A stretch of 64,000 bases of DNA from Sapria himalayana (lineage: Eukaryota > Streptophyta > Magnoliopsida > Malpighiales > Rafflesiaceae). Below are positions 13,305 to 23,848 of this stretch, piece by piece. Positions within the stretch are counted from its first letter, which is position 1. Each line of letters begins with the position of its first letter. The position numbers and the translations under genes are program-made. Location: assembly GCA_029783825.1 (NCBI GenBank), contig JAREIK010017918.1, positions 1,704,001 through 1,768,000 of the forward strand, read 5' to 3'. The notes beneath the pieces were generated by a model that saw nothing but the letters and a program-made list of their open reading frames with translations, had not been told where the DNA came from and did not search any database.

Positions 13305-14220
13305 ATAATCGGGATGAAATTCTTTAAGGAGGAAAGAATGTGAAATCACGAGAAAAAAATAAATAAATAATTAACATGATTTGGTTTCTAGGAAAAATGG
13401 GCAAAATGGTAATTTTTCAATAAAAAAAAATAAACTAAAAATTTTAGAACTATGATGATAAAATAGATATTGTTTTTAAATTTGTCTTGAAAAATATAGC
13501 AACGGTGTCAAATTTCATTAAATTCTGAGAAATTCTGAATTTAGTTAATTTTTTTTATTTAAATAATTATTAGAATATTTAGAAAAAAAATAAACATAAC
13601 CGAACGACTACGCAACGACATCCGCATGTGGCTGTGCATGCGTGGTCTAGGTGTCAAACATAAAAAAATTAATAATAATAATTATATGTTTTTTAATATA
13701 TTATTTTAAAAAAAAGAAAAAATGTCAGGAATCCGGAAAATGGGCGAATGCTGATAAAAATAAAAACAATGCTTCGGCTGTTGGGCAGCAGGGAAGAGAG
13801 ATACCGTACAGATTAAAAAAAATAAAAGATCCGTTGATTTTCTTTTGAACGTAATGGATTATTCTGGAGTTGGAATAAAATAGTCCAAGAACTAAAGTTA
13901 CTCTACACAATGAGATCTTCAGTTTGATATCAAATTTATAAAGTTTCCCTGAAATTTTCAAGAAGGTTGTGATTTTCTCTTATCAGAATTTTTTTCTATT
14001 TAAAGACTATAAATGATCATGTTTTATATTTTAATTCGAATTGTTAGAAATATCATTAAAAATGATTTATTGGTAAAAAGTTTATGGGTTTCGTTTAGTA
14101 AAATTTAGTGTATGTGAATTGAGTTTGGATTGCTATAGTTATGTTTGAACCATCATTTAATCATAAATGGCATAATTGCATTTCATACGCACGGGAATAT
14201 TCCATATACATGGGTGGATG

Positions 14221-14222
<2 letters not shown>

Positions 14223-14253
<31 letters not shown>
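14223..14253. repeat. (AC)n microsatellite inside the LTR
   Basis: About 15 AC units, followed by ATAC units up to about 14265. Confidence 0.95.
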
Positions 14254-14257
<4 letters not shown>

Positions 14258-14282
14258 TACATATAAAGGTATATAAATTGTA

Positions 14283-14590
14283 TTTGGCAAACTCGAATTA
14301 GGACAATGTCTAGACTGAGTTGCGCGGTATTTTTCTGGAGTATGGCTATTATAAATTTGTAAACTCGAATTGGGACAACGTCCAGGCTGAGTTACACGGT
14401 GGTTTTTAGAAAATATCCAAGGAAAAAAAATATTTTGTCGAAGAAATGTCCAATATGTTTTTCGGAAAAGATCCATATTTCTCGGAGTAAATTCAAGAAA
14501 ATCATATTTTATTTGGAGAAATATTCAATATGTTTTTCAGAGGACGTCCATATTTTTCGGAATAATTTCAAAAAAAAATATTTATTTCTA
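14283..14590 (+). repeat. Two adjacent tandem duplications inside the LTR
   Basis: A roughly 70-bp unit, AACTCGAATT.GGACAA.GT, occurs twice (about 14290 and 14362). A roughly 75-bp unit with AATATGTTTTTC and CCATATTT.TCGGA occurs twice (about 14450 and 14528). Both pairs are imperfect. Confidence 0.75.
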
Positions 14591-14600
14591 TAAATAGATA

Positions 14601-14702
14601 GACACACACACACACACACACACATGTATACATATATATACACACACACACACACATACATACATACATGTATACATATATATATATATATCTATATATA
14701 TA
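14601..14702. repeat. Compound (AC)n/(AT)n microsatellite
   Basis: Runs of ACACAC, CATACATA and ATATAT alternate over about 100 bp inside the LTR. Confidence 0.9.
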
Positions 14703-15135
14703 ATATGTCACACTTGGCTTCGACATGTGTGAGGGAGTCGATAAGACTTAGGAATATGAGCATATAAGCATTTCATTCATAATTACATTCTTATAAACAT
14801 TGTACTTGAATGAGCATTGATATATATGCATAATATTTTATGTGCACTTAGTTAGAATGTAACTCTGTAGAAGTTTACCTCTACTGAGCTTTGTTCACTC
14901 CGTTGCAGGACTCCTTTTTAGGTACAGGTTCAGGGCAGATGATAGATCCACACACATGATCGCACATTTGAAGGGAAGCCGGTCATGGCTTAAATAATAT
15001 GTTGTGTTTTTTTTATTCCGTTAAGCAAATAAAATGGAAAAAAAAATATTTGGTACATTTGAGAAAATTTTATTTTATTGAACATTGTATTGTGTGATGG
15101 AATGAATGGGACCCCCTAGTGGATGTGGTGTCACA

Positions 15136-18100
15136 TACGTTGCATCTCAAGCTAATAAAAGTGTTTAGCCAAAAGCAAAGGAACCTCCATAATGCATAAT
15201 ATAATCAATGCATTCACGTATTGAATTTGAATACAAGACATAAAATGCATACAAACCTTCATAATGCATAATATAATCAATACATTCACATATTGAATTT
15301 GAATCCAAGACATAATATGCATACAAACCTCCATAATGCATTTACATATCCATTACAAAACATAAGCATTTATTTCATTCCATGAATGTTAACATGCCTA
15401 TTTCAAGCATCATATCCATATGTCTATAATAATGCATTTGCATTTCATTCTAATCCAAGTCATAGTATATCTACATAATAGATTTGAAATCAATTCACTA
15501 GATAAATAAAATCTTCTATAATGCATATGTGCATCCTTCGCGAGATATATACATACATTACATTTAAGCCATGGAATGCACACAACATATTGTCTATCCA
15601 TGCATCCATTACAATATGTGCTCATCACCATCACAATATCCCTCCCAAGAAATCAACATATCGATGTATCCACATAATATATTCAAATCCAAGCCACGAC
15701 ATGCTCACATGCATACAATCCTTAATAAACCATTTGTACATTGATCTTTGATCATACTTATATATTGCATCTCAAGTAAATAGAAATGTTCATATAGACC
15801 ATAAAGATATCCAAATCAATGCATTCACATATTGAATTCAAATGCAAGCCATACAATATTTATAAGTGCATCCATTAAGATATATTTACATACATAATAT
15901 TTGAGCCATGGAATGAACATAAATCATAACCCATCCATGCATCCATCACAACACATACTCATCACAACATCACCATCACACAATCCCTCTCAATGAATAT
16001 ATCAACATATCGATGCATCCACATAATATATTCAAATCCAAGTACAACATGCATACGATCCTTGGATAAAGTATTTGTATATCCAACATAGAGCTTACAC
16101 AAACATTGCAACTAAAGTAGATAACAATGTTCATCTAGAAACATAGAGTTATCCAAGCCAATGCATTTACATATTGAATCCGAATCCAAGCCATAATATG
16201 CATACAATGCTCTATAATGCATTTGCATTTCCATCATAGAACATATGCATTTATTACATTCTATGAATATCAATATACCCATTTCAAGCATCGTATCCAA
16301 TTGAGTATATCCACATAATAGATTTGAAATCGAGCCAACAAGATGAATGTGGTGATCTATAATACATAATCATTTCCATCACATGAGATATACATACAAT
16401 ATATTCAAGCCATGGAATGCACACAACCCAAAACCAATCCATGCATTCATCACAACACATGCTTATCACCATCACACAATCATAGATATCAACATGGCGA
16501 TGCATCCACATAATAAATTTTAATCCAAACCATGACACGCAATTGATCCTTGGCAAAACATTTGCATATGCATTATAGAGCATATGCATATGTGCATCTC
16601 AGGTATATAAAAATATTCAGCTAGAAGCATATAGATATCCAAATCAATGCATTCACATATTTAATTCAAATCCAAGCCATAGTATGTATACAATCCTCCA
16701 TAATTTATTTGTATTCCCATCATATAAGATATGCAATTCTTGCATTCCATGAAATATCAATGTACTCATTCCGCACATCATATACACATGGCTTGGATTC
16801 AAATTAAACATGTGATTGCATTGATTTGGATATCTATATGCTTATGGCTGAATATTTTTATTTACTTGAGATGCAACATATGCTTATGCTCTATGATAGA
16901 TTTACAAATGCTTGTCGAGAATAATATGCATTCCGTGGGTTAAATTCTAATATATTATGCACTTCAAACACAAGATATATACATATATTACATTTGAGCC
17001 ATTGGAATGCACACAACCCATAGCCAATCAATGCACATCCATCACAACACATGCTCATCACCATCTCACAGAAAAACATCCATAGAACCCACACAAGACA
17101 AACAAACATGACAAGCATTCATGGAGGTACTAAAACCTCAAAGATCTCAGCAATTCATTATGCTTAATTGGGAAATTACCCCTTATTCCAAACTCACAAT
17201 CCATGATGGTAATTGAGGCATATGATCTTGTAAGATCATATGGACTTTCATATCCTTACACTTCCAACATTCCACTATAGAGGAATCTTTAGTAAAGAAA
17301 ACACAAGAATTTCTTTATCTTTTCCATGGTCAATGCAACTCATACATCCCTTCAAGGTATGGCGAGAAATTATTATATGATCATGAATTATGCCCTTTTC
17401 AAAAACATTCCAAAAAATACACATATCCGATAACATATTGACGCAGCCAAAAATTCACATTCCAAAGCAGAGTTTGTATATCTCACACAATCCATCTCAA
17501 AATATCAACATATTGACGCATCCACATAATATATTTGAGTCCAAGCCACGACATGCATATGATCCTCCATGAAGCATCCATCCATTCACCATGGAGCATA
17601 TGCATATGTTGCATCTCAAGCAAATAAAAATGTTCATCTAGAAGCATATAAATATCCAAATCAATGCATTCATATATTGAATTCAATCCCAAACCATAGT
17701 ATGCATACAGTCCCCCATAACCAATTTGCATTTCCATCACATATTGTATTTACATTCCATGAATATCAAGCCACCCATTCTGAGCATCATATCCATGTAG
17801 GTACACCCACACATCACACCCAAAACCAAGCCATGAGATGAATGTTGTTTTATATAATACATACATACGCACATCTATCAGGAGTCATATTCATACATTA
17901 CATTTGAGCCATGGAATGCACAAAATCCATAACCCATCCATGCATTCATCACAACACATGTTCATCACTATCACACAATCCCTCTCAAGATGTCAACATA
18001 TTGATGCATAAACCTAATATATTCAAACCCAAGCCATGCATATGATCCCCATTAAAGCATTTGTACATCCATCATAGAGCATATTTTGCATCTCAAGCAA

Positions 18101-18465
18101 ATACAATTGTTCATCCATCAGCATAGAAATATCCAACTCAATGAAATCACAAATTGAATTCAAATCCATATCATAATATGCATATATTCTTCCATAATGC
18201 ATTTGCATTTACAACATAGAGCATTGTAGATATTGCATTCCATGAAGATCACATTCCCATTCCGAGCAGCATATCCATTTAGGTATATCCACATGATAGA
18301 TTTGAAACAAGTCACGAGATAAATATAGTCTTCTATAATGCATATGCCCATCCATCATAAAACATATACTTACATTACTTTCGAGCCATGGGATGCACAC
18401 AAGTAATGACCCATCCATGAATCCATCACAACACATGCTCATCACCATCATGTAGTAATGCATCC
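15136..18465 (+). repeat. Satellite-like tandem array, unit about 490 bp, irregular
   Basis: The same ordered set of words recurs: CATCACAACACATGCTCATC, then ATCAACATAT.GATGCATCCA, then CAAGCCATGACATGCATA, then GTTGCATCTCAAG.AAATA, then ATATCCAAATCAATGCATTC, then CATAATGCATTTGCATTT, then GAGCCATGGAATGCACACA. The anchor TCACCATCACACAATCCCT or its variants lies near 15627, 15967, 16467, 17056, 17478, 17964 and 18440. Full steps are about 480-590 bp and shortened ones about 340-420 bp. Copies differ by substitutions and internal deletions. The many short open frames along it are chance products of a C-poor repeat. Confidence 0.85.
16785..16935 (-). repeat. Inverted segment within the satellite array
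   Basis: Here the repeat words appear as reverse complements: ATGGCTTGGATTCAAATTAA, then TTTGGATATCTATATGCTTA, then ACTTGAGATGCAACATATGC, then CTCTATGATAGATTTACAAA. These correspond to the middle of the unit on the opposite strand. Sequence on both sides is in the normal direction, so about 150 bp was inverted in place or inserted backwards. Confidence 0.85.
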
Positions 18466-18499
18466 ACTAAGTCACACTAAGCAAACAAGCACGACAAAG

Positions 18500-19130
18500 A
18501 TCCCAAAAGGTACTAAACCCCCCTATAAAAATCAGTTTGATGGGGAAGCACTCTATATGATGCAACCCTTTACCTCAGCATACTATTATATAGGGTCATT
18601 AATGGGAACTTCTCTTTGGAATTTCTATTTCAACTTCACCTTGGACTTCTAAGATCTAAGAGTGTAGAACTTGCCTCAGGAATCAACAATCTCCTTTTGT
18701 TTCTTTTGCTTTTCCTTTTCAGTAATGAAGTTATCCGACTCCTCTAGTAGTTGGGTACCTGAAGCAACTATGTCATTCAGAACAAGTTTTATGGGAGCTT
18801 GGTAAATTCCCTAGCATACAATTATGTAGGATCATTTAAAGGGAAGTTCTCTTTAGATTTTCTCTTTCAATTACCCCATGTTTTATGGGAGCCTGGGACA
18901 TCCCCCCAGCATACCATTCTACAGGGGTCAATAAAGGGAAATTTTCTTTGGAATTTCTCTTTCAACTTTATCTTGGACTTATAACATCTAAGAGTAGAGA
19001 ACTTGTCTCAAGAATCAACATTCTCCTTTCATTTCTGTTGCTTTTCCATTTCAATATCGAAGTCATCTGATTCCTCTAATAGTTGGGTACATAAGCCAAC
19101 ATTGTCATTCACACCAAGTGGGGAGGAGGA
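18500..19130. repeat. Three imperfect direct repeats
   Basis: A block beginning AGCATAC.ATT.TATAGGGTCA and containing GGGAA.TTCTCTTTGGAATTT starts near 18577, 18808 and 18917. The first and third copies continue with CTTGGACTTCTAAGATCTAAGAG-like sequence, CCTTTTG.TTCTTTTGCTTTTCC and a segment ending ...AGTTGGGTAC. It may be the eroded C-terminal part of the antisense LINE-type ORF1 next to it, but no domain can be read. Confidence 0.6.
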
Positions 19131-19179
19131 GTCCCAAGGGCAATCATGTTTCTTTTCATTACTTTTTGGAGCTTCTTGA

Positions 19180-19925
19180 GCTTTTATTTAGTTGGAGTTC
19201 CTATTTATTCTAAATATCTTAATGCTTCTGCCAATCAATTACCGAGTATTCAAACCCCCATAAGATTTACAAATAAAGAGGCAATTGCTTAAAAAACATA
19301 GATTGTAATAATTTGGTGATGTCCAAGAAGTTAAAAATGATTGCTAATGGTAGATCCACATTTACATTTACTTCAACCATGACCCTTAAATAACTTTATC
19401 CATAGTGGATTCTAGCCTTTTCTATGTGCAATGTTGAGTTGGAAGACCCTTACATAGAGGAGGGAGTTCCGTAAATGAGATTGAAAGTTATGAAACTTTA
19501 TCCATAGTGGGATTCTAGCAATCTCATAAGCAACATACTTAAATTCAATCGAAATCAATTTCACAAACAACGGACTCCCTCCCTAAAATGAAATAAGGAC
19601 ATGAGTTGACTGGCCAGCATATGCAATTCCTAATCTTTGTCTATAAAATATTTTTGATAAATCTTGTCCAAGTTACTTCCAACCAAGCAGAATTGCCAAT
19701 ATTTTATGCTATGCACCAAGTCTTATTCATAGAAGGCTTGCAAAGGCATTTTCATGGGAAAATATGAGAGTTTAGTAGTATATGCAAGCACTATATTCCA
19801 AGTAAACAAATTGTTCCAAGGAGATGTTATTTTTACGAAGAGTTTCTTTGGTTTTTGAAAGGAAATATTTTTTGGAACACAATTATCCTTCAAATTTTCA
19901 TTAAGTTTCCTCTGCTTATTCATAA
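19180..19925 (-). pseudogene. LINE-type ORF1 (DUF4283) remnant, antisense
   Basis: Read on the minus strand from about 19923, a 66-codon open frame includes KLFVKITSPWNNLFTWNIV. Further on (about 19400-19230) comes YLRVMVEVNVNVDLPLAI, which resembles the 'YARVLVEVNVDxPLPxxI' block just before the CCHC knuckle of DUF4283 proteins, and then WGFEYSVIDW. This protein family is the nucleic-acid-binding ORF1 of plant L1-type LINEs and its domesticated relatives. Stops and frameshifts are frequent, and no endonuclease or RT follows downstream on this strand. It is probably a truncated LINE fragment. Confidence 0.45.
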
Positions 19926-20560
19926 TATTTTATTTCTATGACTCAAATAATGAAATGAACAAGTCGATGTAATTTTTATCATTTATTGAATCCTTCTTAT
20001 CTTCACCATAGAAACATTCAATGTGCTCCATATTATCCAATATCTACAACTTAGAACACGTTTGGTGACCACAATTTAAGTTTCCTTTTTGCACTTCATC
20101 ATCAATTATTTCAATGCATCAAAACCATATTCATAACATATGGTGGGCTTCCTTTGACCTTTGGGCTTCTTTTTTCTTTTTAATGTTTTGGCCCCAAAAG
20201 AAAAATATATATATTTTGGAAATAATTTCATCAATTTACAAACATATATATTTATGTGTATCATAAATGTTATACATATCATTTATATATAGCATAAATG
20301 GTACATATATTGTTGACATTATGTGTATATGTGCATTATAAATTTGGACTATTGCAACAATAGTGACCCTTGTCTAGCTCTTCTAGCAATCATAAAGTAT
20401 AAATAAGGGTGAACTAAAAGCATGTTACTAAGATACAACATTACTTAAACAATAAACAAATAATGCAAGGGAGAAAAATCCATAGATCAGCATTCTAGAT
20501 CCTCCTCCAAGAGATCTCAGGATTGTGAATATCTGAAATAACAGGCTACTTAATCCTCCA
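19926..20560. other. Intergenic AT-rich region downstream of the syntaxin gene
   Basis: No gene is seen. It must contain the 3'UTR and polyadenylation region of the minus-strand syntaxin (just below 20575). The 20200-20340 part is made of ATATAT/CATAAATG words. Confidence 0.5.
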
Positions 20561-20574
20561 AGAAATCCTCTGAT

Positions 20575-21516
20575 TCAAGAGTGAGTAAAGCTGGTAGCAA
20601 TAGGGATAAAAATCACAAGAGCAATCAATAACAGAAGTATAATCCCAATGCACATACACTTTCTGCTGCTCCTCTTGTAATCTTTCGCTGTTTTAAGCTC
20701 CCTAGTACCATCCTTCACGTAGTTGCTAGCATTGACCACATGGTGTTCAATGTTGTCGAACTGATCCCCTTGTGTCTCCACCATCACTGCCATGTCTAGA
20801 AACACTTGATGCAGGTCTAACAAGCTCTTCTCAATCTCTTTGACCGCATCATACCTACCACGTATTTCCTCCACTGTGTCCAACACCTCCCCTTTTCCAT
20901 GATCCTGTATTGCCCGCTTCAAAAATTCCTCACCTCCACTTCCATCTGAGATGATCTTTTCAATCATTTCCTCATTTGGGTGCTGTCCGGTCACTGTGAA
21001 ATATCTCCTTTCAATTGTTTCTTTACCCTCGGCAATCATTTTCTGCCTCATCACTTGAAAATTCATCATAATCTCCTTCAACTTCTTGCGAAAGCCATTG
21101 CTTACTGCAACTCTGGTTCTATCACTCGGGGTTCCTTCTTTTATACCAGAGAGGCGTCTGTTATCTGCAGTGCCGCGATCCATTTCCTCAAGCTTAACTT
21201 TGATATTTTTTGCCTTTTCAAGGACAGTAACAATATCGTCATTGATCTCCTTTCGAAGTGTTTCTAAGGCTTCAGGTTTGTGCACGGATTTGCTTTTTTC
21301 TTGCAATTCTTGAAGACGATCCAGGATCTCTTGGATTGATCCCATCTGCTTCTTGACATTCTCAGCCCCCTGGAAAAAAAAATTAAGGTCATGGTCCGTA
21401 ATATTTACTGTTTTTTCCACATGGAGATGAACATCAGGACCGGCTTCAAGATCTTTCATGGCTTCTTTTTTCAGATTCACATAGCTGGTGAAGGATTTGG
21501 TCATTAAGTCATTCAT
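20575..21516 (-). CDS. SYP111: Syntaxin KNOLLE/SYP111, cytokinesis-specific Qa-SNARE
   Basis: Intact, uninterrupted 313-codon frame. KNOLLE drives fusion of Golgi-derived vesicles at the forming cell plate in dividing plant cells. The start MNDLMTKSF..Y is the family's conserved N-terminus and settles the start codon; the Arabidopsis protein is about 310 residues. Residues about 40-155 form the helical Habc region. Residues 165-200 hold the strongly conserved ERRYFTVTG and NEEMIEKII blocks. The SNARE motif spans about 211-265, with the zero-layer glutamine at Q249 (VETQGDQ). A basic stretch (RSSRK) precedes one C-terminal membrane anchor (about 288-309), so it is a tail-anchored protein facing the cytosol. 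KNOLLE is favoured over SYP112/SYP12 types by the N-terminus and the DMAVMVE...NIEHHVVNAS..V core. No related gene lies nearby; it is an island among repeats. Confidence 0.93.
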   Translation of the reverse strand: MNDLMTKSFTSYVNLKKEAMKDLEAGPDVHLHVEKTVNITDHDLNFFFQGAENVKKQMGSIQEILDRLQELQEKSKSVHKPEALETLRKEINDDIVTVLEKAKNIKVKLEEMDRGTADNRRLSGIKEGTPSDRTRVAVSNGFRKKLKEIMMNFQVMRQKMIAEGKETIERRYFTVTGQHPNEEMIEKIISDGSGGEEFLKRAIQDHGKGEVLDTVEEIRGRYDAVKEIEKSLLDLHQVFLDMAVMVETQGDQFDNIEHHVVNASNYVKDGTRELKTAKDYKRSSRKCMCIGIILLLLIALVIFIPIATSFTHS

Positions 21517-21518
21517 TT

Positions 21519-21536
21519 TTATAAGCCAATTATCAT
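21519..21536 (-). promoter_or_regulatory. Five-codon upstream ORF in the syntaxin leader
   Basis: Just before the syntaxin start the minus strand reads ATGATAATTGGCTTATAA (5 codons plus stop), ending 2 nt before the main ATG. It would be in the mature leader if the inferred intron is used, and could reduce translation of the main frame. The effect is inferred. Confidence 0.45.
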
Positions 21537-21539
21537 GAC

Positions 21540-21794
21540 CTGAACATCGAGGAAAAATATCTCAATCATATGGCCAAATTATGCCTTGAATTTGACAATT
21601 ATATAGAACACAAACCAAAAAAAAAAACATGATGTGGATTTTACACAGTTCTGCTATTTATCATATAATCATGCATTCAAAAGATAGATTTGCATTTGCG
21701 CAGCAAAAATATTTTTTAATATGATAGAGAAGCAAAAAATAAATAATCCATTGGACAAACTATCAAAGTCGAATTTAGGGTTGAAAAATGTTAC
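21540..21794 (-). other. Probable 5'UTR intron of the syntaxin gene
   Basis: On the minus strand a good donor, AATCAG|GTAACA, is followed 255 nt later by a plausible acceptor, GATGTTCAG|GT. The sequence between is AT-rich; that upstream of the donor (to about 21930) is more mixed and leader-like, with AGCCGATCGAGTG. Coordinates are inferred from splice consensus only. Confidence 0.5.
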
Positions 21795-21992
21795 CTGATT
21801 AAACCAGATCGTTACTTTTGTTGATGAATACAAAATTGAAAGGTTGCAGAAATGCCAGATGGGTGTCAAAATGGGTTTCAAGAAACGAACCAAGAGAAGC
21901 ACACTCGATCGGCTGTTGAAATTCAAAATTTCGTTGTGAATTTTGATAAACTGAAGTGGTAAAGAGTGACATTTACTTTGTGAAAAAAGTAG

Positions 21993-22009
21993 CCGTTGGG
22001 ATCCAACGG
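21993..22009 (-). promoter_or_regulatory. Pair of MSA (M-phase) motifs in the syntaxin promoter
   Basis: Minus strand: CCCAACGGCTA, a full match to the MSA consensus YCYAACGGYYA. Plus strand, directly adjacent: TCCAACGGGTA, one mismatch. The two AACGG cores are inverted with 7 bp between them, about 65-80 bp upstream of the presumed transcript start. MSA elements bind three-repeat MYB factors and confer G2/M expression; the KNOLLE promoter is a known target. Confidence 0.75.
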
Positions 22010-22079
22010 GTAATATTAATTGTTGAGTTCCATTAAAATTAGCTTTTGGAACTTAAAATCTCACTATAACACCTATCAA

Positions 22080-22545
22080 TCTATGCGACTATGCTCGTGG
22101 GTGACCTGGGGCAGGCACAGAGACTAGCCCGTTCAGTAATGCCTGACCCAATATGGGACAATCGAAGATCAAGCCTGAGCCCATGCCATGCAGACCCTTT
22201 ACACAAGGCATGTCGTGCCGTGTTGAGGAAATTCAGCATGCATGCCTTGCCAGGCACGACCTGAGTGCCTGGCACATGGGCATGGTACGAGCAACATCTG
22301 ACTAGAGATAACACAATGATGCTCAACATCAATGGCAGCACGCTACCCCAAATCTCATTTCTAGGTTAAGAATTATCTTAATCTAGAACTAGCCCGAACT
22401 AGCTCAAAATAAGGCTGATTTCGGGTAGCAGGTCATGTCAGGTTTGCTCTTCAGTGAACAGTATCTTGTTTGGCACGACACACAGGCAGTACGGGGATAA
22501 AAAAAATGAGTCATGTCGGCCCAGTGCGGTCTGTTTGACACATGT
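22080..22545. mobile_element. Non-autonomous hAT-like fragment
   Basis: A GC-richer patch is full of GGCACGAC, GGCATG and CCTGACCCA words like those at the ends of the hAT at 8931-12595. Its right end, CTGTTTGACACATGTATG, resembles that element's GTCCGACACCTCTA terminus. No matching left terminus is evident and no transposase is present. The minus-strand open frame across it is not a gene. Confidence 0.45.
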
Positions 22546-23047
22546 ATGCCCAATAAATCAGAAATTCATGATATTTTTTTTATTAATCACTCATCTTAAT
22601 TTTAACTTCAAGAAAATTTTTTTTTTTTAATATCAATTATAGTTTATACATTTTGCTATACATTTTAATTAGATCAAGCAATTAACATTAGACATATGTA
22701 TGTGTCCTCATGGTGATGGTGAGCAATTGATCTAAATCAAAAAAAAAAAAAAACATCTAAAGTCACTAGTTAGCTACTAGGGTTGGTGAACAAATTGTAC
22801 CAAACTCAATTATCGAGGATTTAATAGGGTTGGATGGGCTGAACATGACATTAGATAAGATATGATTCGATTGTGTATTGCACAACGCGACTCGAATCAA
22901 AATTTTAGTTTGATGTACCATGAGGCTCATACTATATTAGGCCTATGTTTTTGGGGCACATAAGATGATGTGTGGCATGACTTGGCATAATGGTCCGTAT
23001 AAGCTAGTTTAAACCCGATTGTCCAAACATGCTAATCTAGTCATAAC
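22546..23047. other. Spacer with poly(A)/(T) runs and hAT-like words
   Basis: No gene is seen. Homopolymer tracts lie near 22619 and 22740. The part after 22800 again carries GGCATGAC-type words. Confidence 0.5.
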
Positions 23048-23170
23048 TTAGGCTAGCCTAGACCTGACTCATGCTAGCATAGTATGAATTAGGCTAGCCT
23101 AGACCTAATTCACGCTAGCATAGTATGAACTAGGCTAGCCTAGCCTGTCCTATGTTAGCCTACAACAAAC
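23048..23170. repeat. 41-bp minisatellite, 3 copies, rich in GGCTAGCC palindromes
   Basis: Units start at 23048, 23089 and 23130 with [T/C]TAGGCTAGCCTAG. The first two are nearly identical and the third diverges in its second half; looser relatives continue to about 23230. Each unit carries the 8-bp palindrome GGCTAGCC. It sits in hAT-like debris. Confidence 0.85.
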
Positions 23171-23334
23171 TAGGCAAGCTTGACCTGACATAGACTAGCT
23201 TGGAACACACTAAGCTAGCCTAGATTGAACCCAGGTTGACATGTCATACATTACCCAGCTTGGCATGACCCAACATGACTCGGCTAAAAGGTGGGTCAAT
23301 GTGCCTTGCTAGGTTGCCTATTTTTAGAGTTTTG

Positions 23335-23420
23335 ATAACATGATATGACTCGTGCTAAAAATCATGTCGTGTCTAGCACGACACGGCTCATGCTAAAAAC
23401 CATATTGTATCCAGCACGAC
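23335..23420. repeat. Short tandem duplication with TAGCACGACACGG words
   Basis: Two copies of a roughly 45-bp unit: CTCGTGCTAAAAATCATGTC + GTGTCTAGCACGACACGG, then CTCATGCTAAAAACCATATT + GTATCCAGCACGACAC. Confidence 0.75.
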
Positions 23421-23848
23421 ACAATGAACCAAATTAGCTTAAAAAATGAGTTGTACTGATAACCATCTCATTCTTATTGACCATACAATTAAAAATTAGA
23501 AAAAAAATTATGCTAATTCGTTACAAATGAAAATATTCAATAATATTTTTTTAAAAAATAATAATAATTCTCTAAAAAAGATATTTATATTATATTATAG
23601 TGCTCAATGAAAAAACCCAAAATTCTATCTTTGTTCATCTGTTCACACTTTAAAAATGTGGTGTTACCATTAAAAAATAAAAAGAAATAAAAAATAAAAA
23701 CCATTGTTTTCAAAATAAATATTATCAAAACATTTGTTGTATATGTATACTTATTTTCGTATACTTAATATAAAGTGTTGTAACTTGATTACAAAGTATA
23801 TTAAATTTAAAAGAAGAATATAAAAATAAACAAAAAAATAAATACGAT

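Larger units (their letters stand above)
13305..15135 (+). mobile_element. Ty3-gypsy 3' LTR with a scrap of internal sequence
   Basis: At 13305-13338 is the typical end of a chromoviral (Tekay/Del-type) gypsy internal region, GGGATGAAATTCTTTAAGG followed by AGGAAAGAA, a polypurine tract. The LTR then starts TGTGAAATCAC (13339) and ends GGTGTCACA (15135), TG...CA ends about 1.8 kb apart. The reading before the polypurine tract fits the end of a Del-type polyprotein. No pol or 5' LTR is present, so the element is truncated to its 3' end. Inside the LTR are AC and AT microsatellites and two pairs of short tandem repeats. The flanks are the two halves of one satellite unit. Confidence 0.65.

Noticed and set aside
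15152..18463. About fifteen open frames of 60-100 codons on both strands
   Set aside because: They fall in the tandem repeat array, reappear in each unit with different breaks, and show no conserved domain.
15136..18465. CRISPR-like array
   Set aside because: Units are hundreds of bases long and irregular, in plant nuclear DNA; there are no short identical repeats with unique spacers and no cas genes.
20980..21313. Plus-strand frames of 95 and 75 codons
   Set aside because: Antisense shadows of the intact syntaxin gene.
21669..21926. 85-codon minus-strand frame upstream of the syntaxin
   Set aside because: It begins at a TTG, runs across the presumed 5'UTR and intron, and has no domain.
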